Origin: Bacillus sp. 7884-1
Lineage (GTDB): Bacteria > Bacillota > Bacilli > Bacillales > Cytobacillaceae
DNA length: 64,000 bases
Assembly (NCBI RefSeq): GCF_002272245.1
Contig: NZ_NPDD01000038.1
Location: 1 to 64,000 of the forward strand
Direction of reading: 5' to 3'
In this document: one piece after another, positions 1-9,219 of the stretch
How positions within the stretch are numbered: position 1 is the first letter of the stretch
Layout: each line of letters starts with the position of its first letter
Position numbers and translations under genes: made by a program
The notes under the pieces: generated by a model
Databases searched by the model: none
What the model saw: only the letters and a program-made list of their open reading frames with translations
What the model was told of the DNA's origin: nothing

Positions 1-2
1 TT

Positions 3-75
3 GGCTCAGTAGCTCAGTCGGTAGAGCAAAGGACTGAAAATCCTTGTGTCGGCGGTTCGATTCCGTCCTGAGCCA
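3..75 (+). tRNA. tRNA-Phe (GAA)
   Basis: A cloverleaf folds from the sequence. The 7-bp acceptor stem pairs GGCTCAG (3-9) with CTGAGCC (68-74), and A75 is the discriminator. The anticodon arm AAGGA-CTGAAAA-TCCTT puts GAA at the anticodon, which reads Phe codons. The T-arm carries the usual GGTTCGATTCC. No CCA is encoded. A hairpin terminator follows directly. Confidence 0.95.
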
Positions 76-80
76 TAATA

Positions 81-116
81 AAAAAAGAAGCTTGCAGATG
101 TAGGCTTCTTTTTTTT
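81..116 (+). terminator. Rho-independent terminator after tRNA-Phe
   Basis: AAAAAAGAAGC pairs with GCTTCTTTTTT across a 12-nt loop, and the right arm runs into a T tract. It ends the tRNA transcript before the M23 peptidase gene. Confidence 0.8.
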
Positions 117-118
117 GT

Positions 119-469
119 TTGTCACAAGCGTAATGTTATTGTAATGAAACATCCAATTATTTACATGATTTTAGCGAAGCTTGTCCCATTATGTAAAATG
201 TGGTCATATTCTATCACCTGTATAAAACGTTGGTATAATAACTTTTACCTACCAAAATAGGAGAAAATGTCTAGAAATTCCTTATACTTCCAACTCCTTT
301 GACTGTAGTAAAATGTCAGCTATTATACAATTTTGTTACATTATCAAGACTAATCGTTATTAAATTTGAAATTATGTTAAAGTTATAGAGTAGAAAAAGA
401 GGGAAATTTCTTTTGTGGTTATAAAGTACTAGATTAAGAGAGTTGTTTCCGTAATTTAGGAGGATTCCA
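119..469 (+). other. Leader/intergenic region of the M23 peptidase gene
   Basis: About 350 bp with no plausible gene. It is very AT-rich, with one TATAAT-like hexamer near 232. I looked for a WalR box (TGTWAH-N5-TGTWAH), because cell-wall hydrolases next to walRK are often WalR targets, but found only half-sites. A strong Shine-Dalgarno (AGGAGG) ends the region just before the start codon at 470. Confidence 0.5.
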
Positions 470-1930
470 ATGTTATTTAATAATAAAGGAAGTAAATCAA
501 GTAAATTAAAGAAAAAACAATCTTTGAAAACGGCTGTTATGACAGCGTTTGCGGCTTCTGCACTAATATTCAGCAGCGTGTCTGCAAGTGCTGCAGGTTC
601 GTTCAAATTAACGACTGTTTACCATGTATACCATGATCAACAATATATAGGAACTGTTTCTGATAAAGAGGTTGTTGAAAACATTGTCGAAGAAAAGGAA
701 GACAAGTTAAGAGAATCCATTAAGGATATGGATTTAAATTTTGGCTCAAATATTGAGTACATAAAGGAACAGGTTTTTCATTCAACAGCAAATGATGAAG
801 AAACCATTCAAAAACTCGATAGTATCATTCAGATTCAAGCTGAAGCTTCCGCCATTATCATTGACGGAAAGCCTGTGGTTTTCTTAGAAAACCAAGAAAG
901 TGCTGAAGATGTTATTAAAAGACTTAAACTTGCCTATGTAACTCAAGCTCAACTAGATGAAGTAGAAGCTAGAAAAGCAGCACCCGAAACTGAATTACAA
1001 CCATTAAAAGAAAATGAAACTCGTATATTAGACGTAAGAGCAGCTGAAAATGTTTCATTTGATTCAGAAAAAGTTTCGCCTGTTGAAATTATGGCAGTTG
1101 AAGAGGCAGTTACCTTCTTACAAAAAGGGACATTAGAAGAAAAGAAATATGTTGTCCAAGAAGGCGATGTTCTAGGAACGGTTGCCAATAATCATGGATT
1201 AAAGCTAATAGATTTTATTGCATTAAATCCTGGACTAACAGAAGACTCAGTAGTAAAGGTCGGTCAAGAGGTCAATGTAACGGCATTAAAGCCACACCTT
1301 GAAATTATTGTTGATAAAGAAGTGAATCAAAAAGAAGCCATTCCGTTTGCAAATGAAACGGTTGATGATAGCAATATGCCAAAAGGCGAAACAAAAGTGA
1401 AGCAAGAAGGTAAAAACGGAGAACGTTCTGTTAGCTACCGAATTTCGACACAAAATGGAGCAACCATCAGCAGTGTAGAAACAAGTGAAGTAGTACTAGC
1501 ACAGCCAGTTAATCATATTGTTGTTAAGGGAACAAAGGTCATTCCTTCACGTGGCACTGGTAGTCTTGCATGGCCAGCAGTTGGAGGCTATATCTCAAGT
1601 CAGCAAGGCTATAGATGGGGCAAAATGCACAAGGGAATTGATATTGCAAGACCAAGCAATAATACAATTAAGGCAGCTGATAATGGTAAAGTTATATCAG
1701 CAGGCTGGGATGGAGGATACGGTAACAAAATTGTTATTGACCACCAAAATGGCATACAGACGGTATATGCTCACTTAGCATCAATTAGTGTAAGTGTTGG
1801 GCAAACTGTTTCGAAAGGCTCAAGCATTGGTGTTATGGGTTCCACTGGAGACTCAACGGGAAAACATTTACATTTCGAAGTTTACAAAAATGGTGCTCTG
1901 CAAAATCCTATTGATTATGTAAGTAAATAA
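470..1930 (+). CDS. Secreted M23 peptidase with LysM and G5 domains
   Basis: A 486-aa exported cell-wall endopeptidase. Residues about 20-42 form a signal peptide ending near ASAAG. A LysM peptidoglycan-binding module lies at about 225-275 (KYVVQEGDVLGTVANNHG), a G5 domain at about 280-360, and a C-terminal peptidase M23 domain at about 375-485. The M23 zinc and catalytic motifs are visible as HKGIDI (HxxxD) and HLHFE (HxH). It should cleave peptide cross-bridges outside the membrane. The start follows AGGAGG with 7-nt spacing. It lies just upstream of walR behind its own terminator, so it is not in the walRK operon, though a role in cell-wall homeostasis fits. Confidence 0.9.
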   Translation: MLFNNKGSKSSKLKKKQSLKTAVMTAFAASALIFSSVSASAAGSFKLTTVYHVYHDQQYIGTVSDKEVVENIVEEKEDKLRESIKDMDLNFGSNIEYIKEQVFHSTANDEETIQKLDSIIQIQAEASAIIIDGKPVVFLENQESAEDVIKRLKLAYVTQAQLDEVEARKAAPETELQPLKENETRILDVRAAENVSFDSEKVSPVEIMAVEEAVTFLQKGTLEEKKYVVQEGDVLGTVANNHGLKLIDFIALNPGLTEDSVVKVGQEVNVTALKPHLEIIVDKEVNQKEAIPFANETVDDSNMPKGETKVKQEGKNGERSVSYRISTQNGATISSVETSEVVLAQPVNHIVVKGTKVIPSRGTGSLAWPAVGGYISSQQGYRWGKMHKGIDIARPSNNTIKAADNGKVISAGWDGGYGNKIVIDHQNGIQTVYAHLASISVSVGQTVSKGSSIGVMGSTGDSTGKHLHFEVYKNGALQNPIDYVSK

Positions 1931-1943
1931 AGCCACATCGTAT

Positions 1944-1977
1944 AAAAGAGTCTCTAGTTAGTACTAGAGACTCTTTT
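1944..1977 (+). terminator. Terminator after M23 peptidase gene
   Basis: A perfect 14-bp stem (AAAAGAGTCTCTAG with CTAGAGACTCTTTT) and a 6-nt loop. It separates the peptidase transcript from the walR operon. Confidence 0.85.
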
Positions 1978-2095
1978 CGTGTCAAATACTAGTAATAGAT
2001 GAATTACTGCCGAAACAATGGTAAAGTAAAATAGAGTAGATATGTCATTTAATTGTTATCGATAGATTATTCTGAAAAACAAAGGAGCAATGGGT

Positions 2096-2806
2096 ATGGA
2101 AAAGAAAATTCTCGTAGTGGATGATGAAAAACCGATTGCGGATATTTTGCAGTTTAACTTAAAAAAAGAGGGTTACGATGTTTACAGTGCTTATGATGGA
2201 AACGAAGCTCTCGTAATGGTAGAAGAAGTACAGCCAGACTTAATTCTCTTAGATATTATGCTGCCTTTAAAAGATGGAATGGAAGTTTGCCGCGAAGTCC
2301 GTAAGAAATATGATATGCCGATTATTATGCTGACCGCTAAAGATTCGGAAATAGATAAGGTATTAGGCCTTGAGCTTGGTGCAGATGATTATGTAACAAA
2401 ACCTTTTAGTACGAGGGAATTAATCGCTAGAGTCAAAGCGAATCTGCGTCGACATCAGGTTGTCATTTCTCAGGCAGATGAGGAAGTTGAAACAAACGAA
2501 ATTGAAATTGGTTCACTAACCATCCATCCAAATGCATATGTCGTTTCAAAACGCGGGGAGACGATTGAACTAACCCACCGTGAATTTGAACTGCTCTACT
2601 ATTTGGCAAAGCATATTGGACAGGTAATGACAAGGGAGCATCTGCTGCAAACCGTATGGGGCTATGATTATTACGGAGATGTTCGAACAGTGGATGTAAC
2701 GGTTCGCCGTTTACGTGAAAAGATTGAAGATAACCCTAGCCACCCTACATGGATTGTTACTCGTAGAGGAGTGGGCTACTATTTGCGTAACCCAGATCAG
2801 GAGTAA
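2096..2806 (+). CDS. walR: WalR, essential response regulator of cell-wall homeostasis
   Basis: An OmpR/PhoB-family response regulator (yycF) of 236 aa. The receiver domain spans about 1-118, with the acidic pocket in VVDDEKP, phospho-acceptor D53 in LILLDIMLP and K in VTKPF. The C-terminal winged helix spans about 135-233 and recognises WalR boxes in autolysin promoters. An upstream ATG at 2090 is only 2 nt from GGAG, whereas 2096 gives 8-nt spacing and the family N-terminus [15 protein letters not shown], so 2096 is preferred. It is the first gene of walRKHIJ and is phosphorylated by WalK. Confidence 0.97.
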   Translation: MEKKILVVDDEKPIADILQFNLKKEGYDVYSAYDGNEALVMVEEVQPDLILLDIMLPLKDGMEVCREVRKKYDMPIIMLTAKDSEIDKVLGLELGADDYVTKPFSTRELIARVKANLRRHQVVISQADEEVETNEIEIGSLTIHPNAYVVSKRGETIELTHREFELLYYLAKHIGQVMTREHLLQTVWGYDYYGDVRTVDVTVRRLREKIEDNPSHPTWIVTRRGVGYYLRNPDQE

Positions 2807-2814
2807 TGTTCTTC

Positions 2815-4638
2815 ATGAAAAAGGTTAGTTTTTTTCGTTCTATACATGTTAAATTCGTAATCATCTACGTACTGCTAATTTTAGTTGCGATGCAGATTAT
2901 TGGCGTCTATTTTGTCAGGCAGCTCGAAGAAACGTTAAGGACAAATTTTCAAACCTCGATAAAAGAACGCGTTAATTTGCTTGCCTATAATGTGGTCGAA
3001 GAAATGGAAAGAAAAAGGACTCCTGAAGATCCTACTCTTGAAGAAGAAATTAAAAAGATTCTTCGTGATTTTGAATCAGCTGATATTTTTGAGGTTAGGG
3101 TTATTGAGGGAAAGTCTCGTAAAATTCTGGGAACCTCCGATACAAACCAAAGCATCGTCGGACAGAGAACAACAGAGCTGCGGATTACGCAGTCCATCAA
3201 TCTTGGGGAAGATTCGAGCAGTATCAGAATTGATAAAAAAGGCGGACATCGGATATGGGTTCTTTCGACGCCAATAAAATCAGGCAATAATGTTATTGGT
3301 GCTATTTATTTGGAAGCTAAAATAGAAAATGTATTTACCCAAATGAAAACCATTAATGGTATTTTTGCAACGGGTACAGGTATTGCATTAGCGATTACGG
3401 CTATTCTAGGAATACTGCTGGCACAGACCATAACTAGACCGATTACAGACATGAAAAAGCAAGCAATGGCGATGGCGAAAGGGAATTTTTCGCGAAAAGT
3501 AAGGGTATATGGGCAGGATGAAATTGGAACATTAGCCCTTACCTTTAACAATCTAACGAAAAAGCTCCAAGAAGCTCAGGCAATGACCGAGGGAGAAAGA
3601 AGGAAGCTTTCTTCCGTCTTATCCTATATGACAGACGGAGTAATTGCGACAGACCGAAAAGGCCGAGTGATCTTAATCAATGAACCTGCTGCGGAGATGT
3701 TGAATGTTTCACGTGAAACAGTTCTCTCACAGCCAATTGATTCTCTATTAGGGTTAAGTGATACGAATACATTTGAAGATTTATTAGAAGAAAAGGATTC
3801 GTTAATTCTTGATTATAGTACGAAAAAAGAACCTTATATTCTTCGTGCTAACTTTTCAGTTATTCAAAAAGAGACGGGTTTTGTAAATGGGTTAATTGCG
3901 GTTCTTCACGATATAACCGACCAGGAAAAAATAGACGCGGAAAGAAGAGAGTTTGTTGCCAATGTATCTCATGAGTTAAGAACACCGCTCACTACGATGA
4001 GAAGTTACTTAGAGGCATTGGCCGATGGCGCCTGGAAGGATGAAGAGATTGCCCCTAACTTTTTAGAAGTTACGCGGACTGAAACGGAAAGAATGATCCG
4101 CCTAGTCAATGACCTTCTTCAACTTTCCAAATTGGATAGTACAGATTATCGACTTTCAAAAGAATGGGTAAATTTTGTTGATTTCTTTGACCGTATTATT
4201 GACCGTTTTGAAATGTCAAAAGAGCAAAATGTAAGCTTTCAAAGATTACTGCCAACTCATGCAATCTTTGTAGAAATAGATGAAGATAAAATGACACAGG
4301 TACTTTACAATATTATATCGAATGCACTTAAGTATTCTCCAGAAGGCGGACAGGTTACTTTTTCAATAAAAGAGGAAGAAGAAAAAATTGTCGTTAGTGT
4401 CTCTGATGAAGGGGTAGGAATACCCAAGGAGAATATCGCTAAGATTTTTGATCGTTTTTATCGTGTGGATAAAGCGAGAACAAGAAAATTGGGTGGTACG
4501 GGATTAGGATTGGCCATTGCAAAGGAAATGGTTAATGTTCATGGCGGCATGATTTGGGCTGTAAGTGACGAGGGAAAAGGGACGGAAATTTCCTTTTCAC
4601 TGCCATACGAGCAATCTGAAGAGGATGAATGGTCATGA
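2815..4638 (+). CDS. walK: WalK, sensor histidine kinase
   Basis: Membrane histidine kinase (yycG), 607 aa, partner of WalR. TM1 is at about 11-31, followed by an extracytoplasmic Cache-like domain to about 180 and TM2 at about 182-202. Then come HAMP, PAS (about 260-365), HisKA with phospho-acceptor H386 (VSHELRTPL), and an HATPase with N-box NALKYSPEGG, DEGVGIP and GGTGLGLAIAKE. An alternative ATG at 2806 overlaps the walR stop but sits only 2 nt from AGGAG. 2815 gives the family N-terminus MKKVSFFRSI. It senses division-site wall status, and the walH and walI products are expected to regulate it in the membrane. Confidence 0.97.
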   Translation: MKKVSFFRSIHVKFVIIYVLLILVAMQIIGVYFVRQLEETLRTNFQTSIKERVNLLAYNVVEEMERKRTPEDPTLEEEIKKILRDFESADIFEVRVIEGKSRKILGTSDTNQSIVGQRTTELRITQSINLGEDSSSIRIDKKGGHRIWVLSTPIKSGNNVIGAIYLEAKIENVFTQMKTINGIFATGTGIALAITAILGILLAQTITRPITDMKKQAMAMAKGNFSRKVRVYGQDEIGTLALTFNNLTKKLQEAQAMTEGERRKLSSVLSYMTDGVIATDRKGRVILINEPAAEMLNVSRETVLSQPIDSLLGLSDTNTFEDLLEEKDSLILDYSTKKEPYILRANFSVIQKETGFVNGLIAVLHDITDQEKIDAERREFVANVSHELRTPLTTMRSYLEALADGAWKDEEIAPNFLEVTRTETERMIRLVNDLLQLSKLDSTDYRLSKEWVNFVDFFDRIIDRFEMSKEQNVSFQRLLPTHAIFVEIDEDKMTQVLYNIISNALKYSPEGGQVTFSIKEEEEKIVVSVSDEGVGIPKENIAKIFDRFYRVDKARTRKLGGTGLGLAIAKEMVNVHGGMIWAVSDEGKGTEISFSLPYEQSEEDEWS

Positions 4639-5957
4639 GATACGAAAATAGTAAATCAGTCATATTAACAATTCTAATTCTGGTTAGTATTGTTTTAACT
4701 TGGAATCTTTGGACGTATCAGCCTAATTTTGACATGATGGAAAATGGTAATAATGTTGCAGAGGTAACTTTAAAGGAAAAACGCGAGCTTCATGAGGTCA
4801 TTACCCCTGATTTAGTGGTATTTCATAGAAACGGGCAGCATTATGGGACAACCAATGCCGCGCTACTAAATCAGATTATGAGTGAAATAAGGAAATGGTC
4901 TTTCTACGACGTGAAAAACTACTCTGAAAATGTAGAGGATATCAAAGAATTGGTACATGGAAATGGCAATGCTGAAATTGTCTTTCCAACTGACATTCCG
5001 ATTGAACTATATCGAAGTGTACTAAAATTTGAGGAGAAAAGAATTCCGGCTTTCAATTTTAATCGAATTATTATAAACGTTGAGAATTCTGAAAAGGGAA
5101 ATGGGACAGTATATTTCGTTTCGGCCGATTACCGGCAGGTTTATATAAGCCATATATCCCCAGGGTTATTAAATGAATTTAATCGTGATTTTTATAAAAA
5201 TGCTGAGCAATATCAGCGCTATTTCGCTTATGAAGCAACAGAGGAGCGGACTGTTTTTATCCCAGATGGAAATGTAGAAATGATGGAATATACCTATCTA
5301 CCTGTCGTTCTTAATTCGGAGGCATTCAAAGAAGCATTGTTTAGTGACCCGAGATTTGTACAAAGGGGAACGGTTTCCGGGGTAGAAGAATTTAGTGATG
5401 CTTCGAGTAAGATGACTGTTAATCAGAATACCAATATGCTCCTTTATGTTAATCCTAATGGAGAGTCTGATTATGTTGACAATGCTTATGATTTATTAAT
5501 GAGGAGTATCGATTTTATTAATGGGCATGGCGGCTGGACAGACCCTTATCGATATGTTGCCAGGGATGTAAAAAGGAAATCTGTTACGTTCCGTTTATAT
5601 AATAATGATGGTTTTCCTGTCTTTAATGAGAGCGGCATGTCAGAGATTCAAGAAGTCTGGGGCAGAAATGAGATTTCGAAATATGTTAGGCCCAATATAG
5701 CTTTAGAGCTTCCGTTAACGACGGAAATGGTAAAGGTAACACTTCCAACAGGTTCAGAGGTACTGGGATATCTCGAAAGTAAAAAAAATTTTAAACCAGA
5801 ATTACTAGAGCAACTTGTTTTAGGATACAGGATGACAAGGGATAATGGTGAAAATAAACTGATTCTCCTAGAGCCTGCTTGGTTCTACCGTTATAACCAG
5901 ACATGGGGACAAATCAAGAAGGATGACCTGGGGGGATTGTTGCATGGATTGGAGTAA
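4629..5957 (+). CDS. walH: WalH (YycH), WalK regulatory membrane protein
   Basis: A 442-aa YycH-family protein: one N-terminal membrane anchor (about 9-27, SVILTILILVSIVLTWNLW) and a large extracytoplasmic domain. In B. subtilis YycH and YycI form a membrane complex with WalK and restrain its activity; that role is inferred here from family and operon position. The start overlaps the walK end. ATG 4629 and ATG 4635 (ATGA overlap with the walK stop) are both possible after GAGG at 4621. Length and order match the standard walRKHIJ operon. Confidence 0.93.
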   Translation: MVMRYENSKSVILTILILVSIVLTWNLWTYQPNFDMMENGNNVAEVTLKEKRELHEVITPDLVVFHRNGQHYGTTNAALLNQIMSEIRKWSFYDVKNYSENVEDIKELVHGNGNAEIVFPTDIPIELYRSVLKFEEKRIPAFNFNRIIINVENSEKGNGTVYFVSADYRQVYISHISPGLLNEFNRDFYKNAEQYQRYFAYEATEERTVFIPDGNVEMMEYTYLPVVLNSEAFKEALFSDPRFVQRGTVSGVEEFSDASSKMTVNQNTNMLLYVNPNGESDYVDNAYDLLMRSIDFINGHGGWTDPYRYVARDVKRKSVTFRLYNNDGFPVFNESGMSEIQEVWGRNEISKYVRPNIALELPLTTEMVKVTLPTGSEVLGYLESKKNFKPELLEQLVLGYRMTRDNGENKLILLEPAWFYRYNQTWGQIKKDDLGGLLHGLE

Positions 5958-6729
5958 AATTAAGACAATTTTTATCTTAACGTTCCTGATATTAGATGTT
6001 TATCTTTTATTTCAGTTTATGAAAGTTAGAGATGCAAATCAATACGAGGTCATTACAGAGGCCTCTTTTGTGGAAATGCTAGAGGCAGAGGAAATTCGTT
6101 ATAAAGAGCTGCCAAAGGCACCTATTGAGGACCAGTATCTAAGTGCCAAACCCAAAATGTTTACGAAGGATGATATAACAAAACTTAAGGGGCAAACAGC
6201 GCTTCTAAAGGAACCCAGCACAGCACTGATAGTGAAGCTGGATAAGCCGATCGCTTTAAAGCCAAAATTTGAAGCAGCTGAGTTAACACCTTATATTAAG
6301 GATAATGTTTTGTACGGCAGCCAGTATAAATTTTGGAAGAAAGAGGATAAGAAAAACACCATCATTTACTTTCAACAATATGAGAATATGACTTTATATG
6401 AAAACCTAAGCGGAATGCTTACTTTTCAAATTGATGATCATAATCAAATTATATCCTATGAACAAACCTATCTAGAGGATATTGCAAAAGTGACAGAAAA
6501 GGAGGAAATCCTCCCTCCTTTAAAGGCATTGGAAACCTTGCATCAAAAAGGTGCTCTAATGCCAAAAAGTAAAATTACAAAAGTTGAACTTGGTTATTCA
6601 ACATTAATTCAGCTTGCGGCTTCACAAGCTTTAGCACCAACATGGCGTTTTGTGGTGGATGATAAAGAAAGTCTTTATGTTAATGCACTAGAAGGACAGA
6701 TTATAGAATTTAACAGCGATGAAAAATAG
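5944..6729 (+). CDS. walI: WalI (YycI), WalK regulatory membrane protein
   Basis: A 261-aa YycI-family protein with an N-terminal transmembrane anchor (about 5-22, IKTIFILTFLILDVYLLFQ) and an extracytoplasmic YycI domain. It partners WalH in modulating WalK. The in-frame ATG at 5923 would overlap walH by 35 bp. The ATG at 5944 lies 7-8 nt after GGGGGGA and gives the family start MDWSKIKTIFI, so 5944 is chosen. It still overlaps the walH 3' end, which implies translational coupling. Confidence 0.93.
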   Translation: MDWSKIKTIFILTFLILDVYLLFQFMKVRDANQYEVITEASFVEMLEAEEIRYKELPKAPIEDQYLSAKPKMFTKDDITKLKGQTALLKEPSTALIVKLDKPIALKPKFEAAELTPYIKDNVLYGSQYKFWKKEDKKNTIIYFQQYENMTLYENLSGMLTFQIDDHNQIISYEQTYLEDIAKVTEKEEILPPLKALETLHQKGALMPKSKITKVELGYSTLIQLAASQALAPTWRFVVDDKESLYVNALEGQIIEFNSDEK

Positions 6730-6747
6730 GGATGTGGAGTGAAAAAT

Positions 6748-7542
6748 ATGGAATTGAGGTTTAGCGTTTTAGCGAGCGGGAGTACGGGGAATTCGCTTTA
6801 TGTTGAATCAGACGAGCATTCCTTTCTAGTAGATGCAGGATTTAGCGGGAAGCAAATGGAGGCATTTTTTCAACATATAGATCGAGATATAAGTAAATTA
6901 TCAGGAATTTTTGTAACCCATGAACATAGTGATCATATTAAAGGGATTGGTGTATTGGCCCGTAAATATAAACTGCCAGTTTACGCGAATGAAAATACCT
7001 GGCGGGCAATGGAACGAAATGTTGGAGATATTCCAACAGAGCAAAAGATGATTTTCAGCACAGAAAGTGTAAAAAGCTTTGGTGCAACAGATATTGAATC
7101 ATTTGGGGTCTCGCATGATGCAGCAGAGCCGATGTTTTATGTTTTCCATCACTCAGGCAAGAAATTGGTTTTAATCACAGATACAGGCTATGTAAGTGAT
7201 CGGATGAAAGGGATTATATCAAATGCTGATGCCTATATTTTTGAGTCAAATCATGATGTGCAAATGCTGAGAATGGGAAGATATCCTTGGAATACGAAAC
7301 GAAGGATTCTGAGCGACCTTGGTCACGTTTCAAATGAAGATGCAGCGATTGCGATGAGTGAAGTAATTGGAGACAATACAAAAAGAATATATCTTGCCCA
7401 TTTAAGTCTTGATAACAATATGAAAGACTTAGCAAGAATGTCAGTAACACAAACGATGCAAAGCCAAGGGTTGATTGTTGGCGAGCAGTTTGACCTCTAC
7501 GACACAGATCCTAAAGTTCCAACGATTTTAACAGCAGTATAG
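6748..7542 (+). CDS. walJ: WalJ (YycJ), metallo-beta-lactamase-fold hydrolase
   Basis: A 264-aa MBL-fold protein of the WalJ/YycJ group. The dinuclear zinc motif HxHxDH is present at H58-x-H60-x-D62-H63 (THEHSDH), followed by later ligands such as HDAAEP and the D in ITDTGY. The family is implicated in coordinating wall metabolism or DNA processing with division; its substrate is unsettled. The ATG at 6748 sits 8 nt after GGAG and gives the same length as B. subtilis YycJ; an upstream GTG (6739) overlaps the Shine-Dalgarno. It is the last gene of the wal operon, followed by a strong terminator. Confidence 0.93.
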   Translation: MELRFSVLASGSTGNSLYVESDEHSFLVDAGFSGKQMEAFFQHIDRDISKLSGIFVTHEHSDHIKGIGVLARKYKLPVYANENTWRAMERNVGDIPTEQKMIFSTESVKSFGATDIESFGVSHDAAEPMFYVFHHSGKKLVLITDTGYVSDRMKGIISNADAYIFESNHDVQMLRMGRYPWNTKRRILSDLGHVSNEDAAIAMSEVIGDNTKRIYLAHLSLDNNMKDLARMSVTQTMQSQGLIVGEQFDLYDTDPKVPTILTAV

Positions 7543-7545
7543 CCT

Positions 7546-7586
7546 AGAACAAAGATACTCGATTGGTATCTTTGTTCTTTTTTTTA
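7546..7586 (+). terminator. Terminator of walRKHIJ
   Basis: A 13-bp stem (AGAACAAAGATAC with GTATCTTTGTTCT), a 7-nt loop and eight Ts. It separates the wal operon from htrC, so htrC has its own promoter; a TATAAT hexamer lies at 7607-7612. Confidence 0.9.
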
Positions 7587-7659
7587 TAAAATGACTGTGG
7601 ACAGAGTATAATTGTAAGTATAAGCCAAAATAAAAGGTAGTTGCTTACGAAAGGGAGAC

Positions 7660-8901
7660 GTGGTGAAAATGGGTTATTATGATGATCATTCACAGGAGCG
7701 TTACCAAAAACAAAGTGGAAATAGAGGAGGATATTTTCTTGCCAGTATTGTCGGTGCAATACTTGGAGCGATGCTAGTTGTCATTTCAATTCCGGCATTA
7801 TCCAACCAAGGATTCCTTCCTTACGATGTGCAGCCAAACAATAACCAATCTGCTGGTGGAAATAATGATAATCAAGATAATTTTATTCAACAGCAGGTAT
7901 CCTATGATGTAAATACGGATACAACAAAAGCGATTGATAAGGCTGCAGATGCTGTAGTTGGGATTAATAATATCCAAAATTCAAATTTTTGGTATGATGA
8001 GTCTGGTGACGACCAAGGTCCTGCTGGTACAGGCTCAGGTGTTATTTATAAAAAGGCAGGAAATAAAGCATACGTCGTAACCAACCAGCATGTGGTCGAG
8101 GGTGCAACACAATTAGAGGTTACTTTAAATGATGGTACAAAAATACCTGCTAAATTGCTCGGAGGCGATGTCTGGACTGATTTAGCAGTTCTTGAAATTG
8201 ATGCAGCCAAGATTAAAAAAGTTGCTGAATTTGGCAATTCTGAGGCACTGAAAATGGGTGAGCCCGTCATGGCAATTGGGAATCCGTTGGGTGCCACATT
8301 CTCTGGTTCTGTGACCCAAGGGATTATTTCAGGAATTAACCGGACGATCCCAGTTGATATCAATCAAGATGGGATTATGGATTGGCAAGCAGAAGTACTG
8401 CAGACAGATGCAGCCATAAATCCAGGTAACAGCGGTGGTGCCTTAGTCAATATTGCTGGACAACTTATTGGGATAAACTCGATGAAAATCGCACAAGAGG
8501 CCGTGGAAGGGATTGGCTTATCGATTCCAATTAATTATGCAAGACCAATTATTGATGATTTGGAGCAATTTGGAGTGGTGAAACGCCCATATATGGGAGT
8601 GGATTTGAAGTCTGTAGCTGAAATTCCTGGGTATTATCAAGAAGAAGCATTAAAATTACCTAGAGATATTAACTATGGAGTTGCTCTTCGACAAGTTGTC
8701 TCTAATTCACCTGCTGCACAGGCTGGGTTACAAGAGCTGGATGTTATTGTGGAAATGGATGGTGAAACCATACATGACGTCATTGATCTTAGAAAGCATT
8801 TATATCAAGAGACCAAAATTGGAGACCAGATGGAAGTAAAATACTATCGAGAAGGAAAGTTGAATACCACTACAATAACGCTAGCTGAAGATAGGTCATA
8901 A
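7660..8901 (+). CDS. HtrA-family membrane-anchored serine protease (YycK/HtrC-like)
   Basis: An S1C (DegP/HtrA) protease of 413 aa. A short cytoplasmic tail is followed by one TM (about 25-45) and a low-complexity Asn/Gln-rich linker (55-85). The trypsin-like domain carries the triad H144 (NQHVVEG), D174 (WTDLAVLEID) and S258 (NPGNSGGAL). A C-terminal PDZ domain covers about 310-405. It degrades misfolded proteins outside the membrane. Possible starts are GTG 7660, GTG 7663 and ATG 7669 behind GGGAG at 7653-7657. The place between walJ and rlmH is the usual one for yycK (htrC). Confidence 0.92.
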   Translation: MVKMGYYDDHSQERYQKQSGNRGGYFLASIVGAILGAMLVVISIPALSNQGFLPYDVQPNNNQSAGGNNDNQDNFIQQQVSYDVNTDTTKAIDKAADAVVGINNIQNSNFWYDESGDDQGPAGTGSGVIYKKAGNKAYVVTNQHVVEGATQLEVTLNDGTKIPAKLLGGDVWTDLAVLEIDAAKIKKVAEFGNSEALKMGEPVMAIGNPLGATFSGSVTQGIISGINRTIPVDINQDGIMDWQAEVLQTDAAINPGNSGGALVNIAGQLIGINSMKIAQEAVEGIGLSIPINYARPIIDDLEQFGVVKRPYMGVDLKSVAEIPGYYQEEALKLPRDINYGVALRQVVSNSPAAQAGLQELDVIVEMDGETIHDVIDLRKHLYQETKIGDQMEVKYYREGKLNTTTITLAEDRS

Positions 8902-8909
8902 TGATAAGG

Positions 8910-8940
8910 CAGAAAGGTGTAATCACCTTTCTGTTTTTTT
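8910..8940 (+). terminator. Terminator after htrC-like gene
   Basis: A perfect 10-bp stem (CAGAAAGGTG with CACCTTTCTG), loop TAAT and seven Ts. Confidence 0.9.
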
Positions 8941-9008
8941 ATGGTATGATAGGAAACTGAATGAAACATATAGGAAAGTAAATAATAATGAAACATGTTT
9001 TTAGGAGT

Positions 9009-9174
9009 TGTGGATGAGTTGAAACGTTTCCAGTTTTATCTAAGGTAATTGGGGATAACTTATCAACAGGTTGTGAATATTGTCGAAATACAGCTGTATA
9101 TATTGTGGCGAACAAATGATTCCATACAAGATGTGGATAAAAATTGTGGACATGTGGATAACTTCTGTGGATAT
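9009..9174. promoter_or_regulatory. DnaA-box cluster upstream of rlmH
   Basis: Two perfect DnaA boxes (TGTGGATAA, complement of TTATCCACA) lie at 9132-9140 and 9153-9161. One-mismatch boxes lie at 9009-9017, 9050-9058, 9060-9068 (TTATCAACA on +), 9072-9080 and 9166-9174, making seven in about 165 bp. From memory, the region upstream of yydA (rlmH) in B. subtilis is one of the chromosomal DnaA-binding clusters outside oriC. The cluster may titrate DnaA or make rlmH expression respond to it. Confidence 0.75.
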
Positions 9175-9219
9175 CTTGTTTGTAAACTGTTTGTAATATA
9201 AAAAAGAGGGTTGTGGATT

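Noticed and set aside
119-469. WalR box upstream of the M23 peptidase
   Set aside because: TGTWAH half-sites occur, but no pair with 5-bp spacing and good match in either orientation.
316-606. - strand frame over the M23 peptidase start
   Set aside because: Antisense shadow of the signal-peptide region; no start context and it conflicts with a clear gene.
9009-9174. Chromosomal oriC itself
   Set aside because: No dnaA/dnaN genes and no clear AT-rich unwinding element with DnaA-trio motifs beside the boxes; better read as a secondary DnaA-binding cluster.
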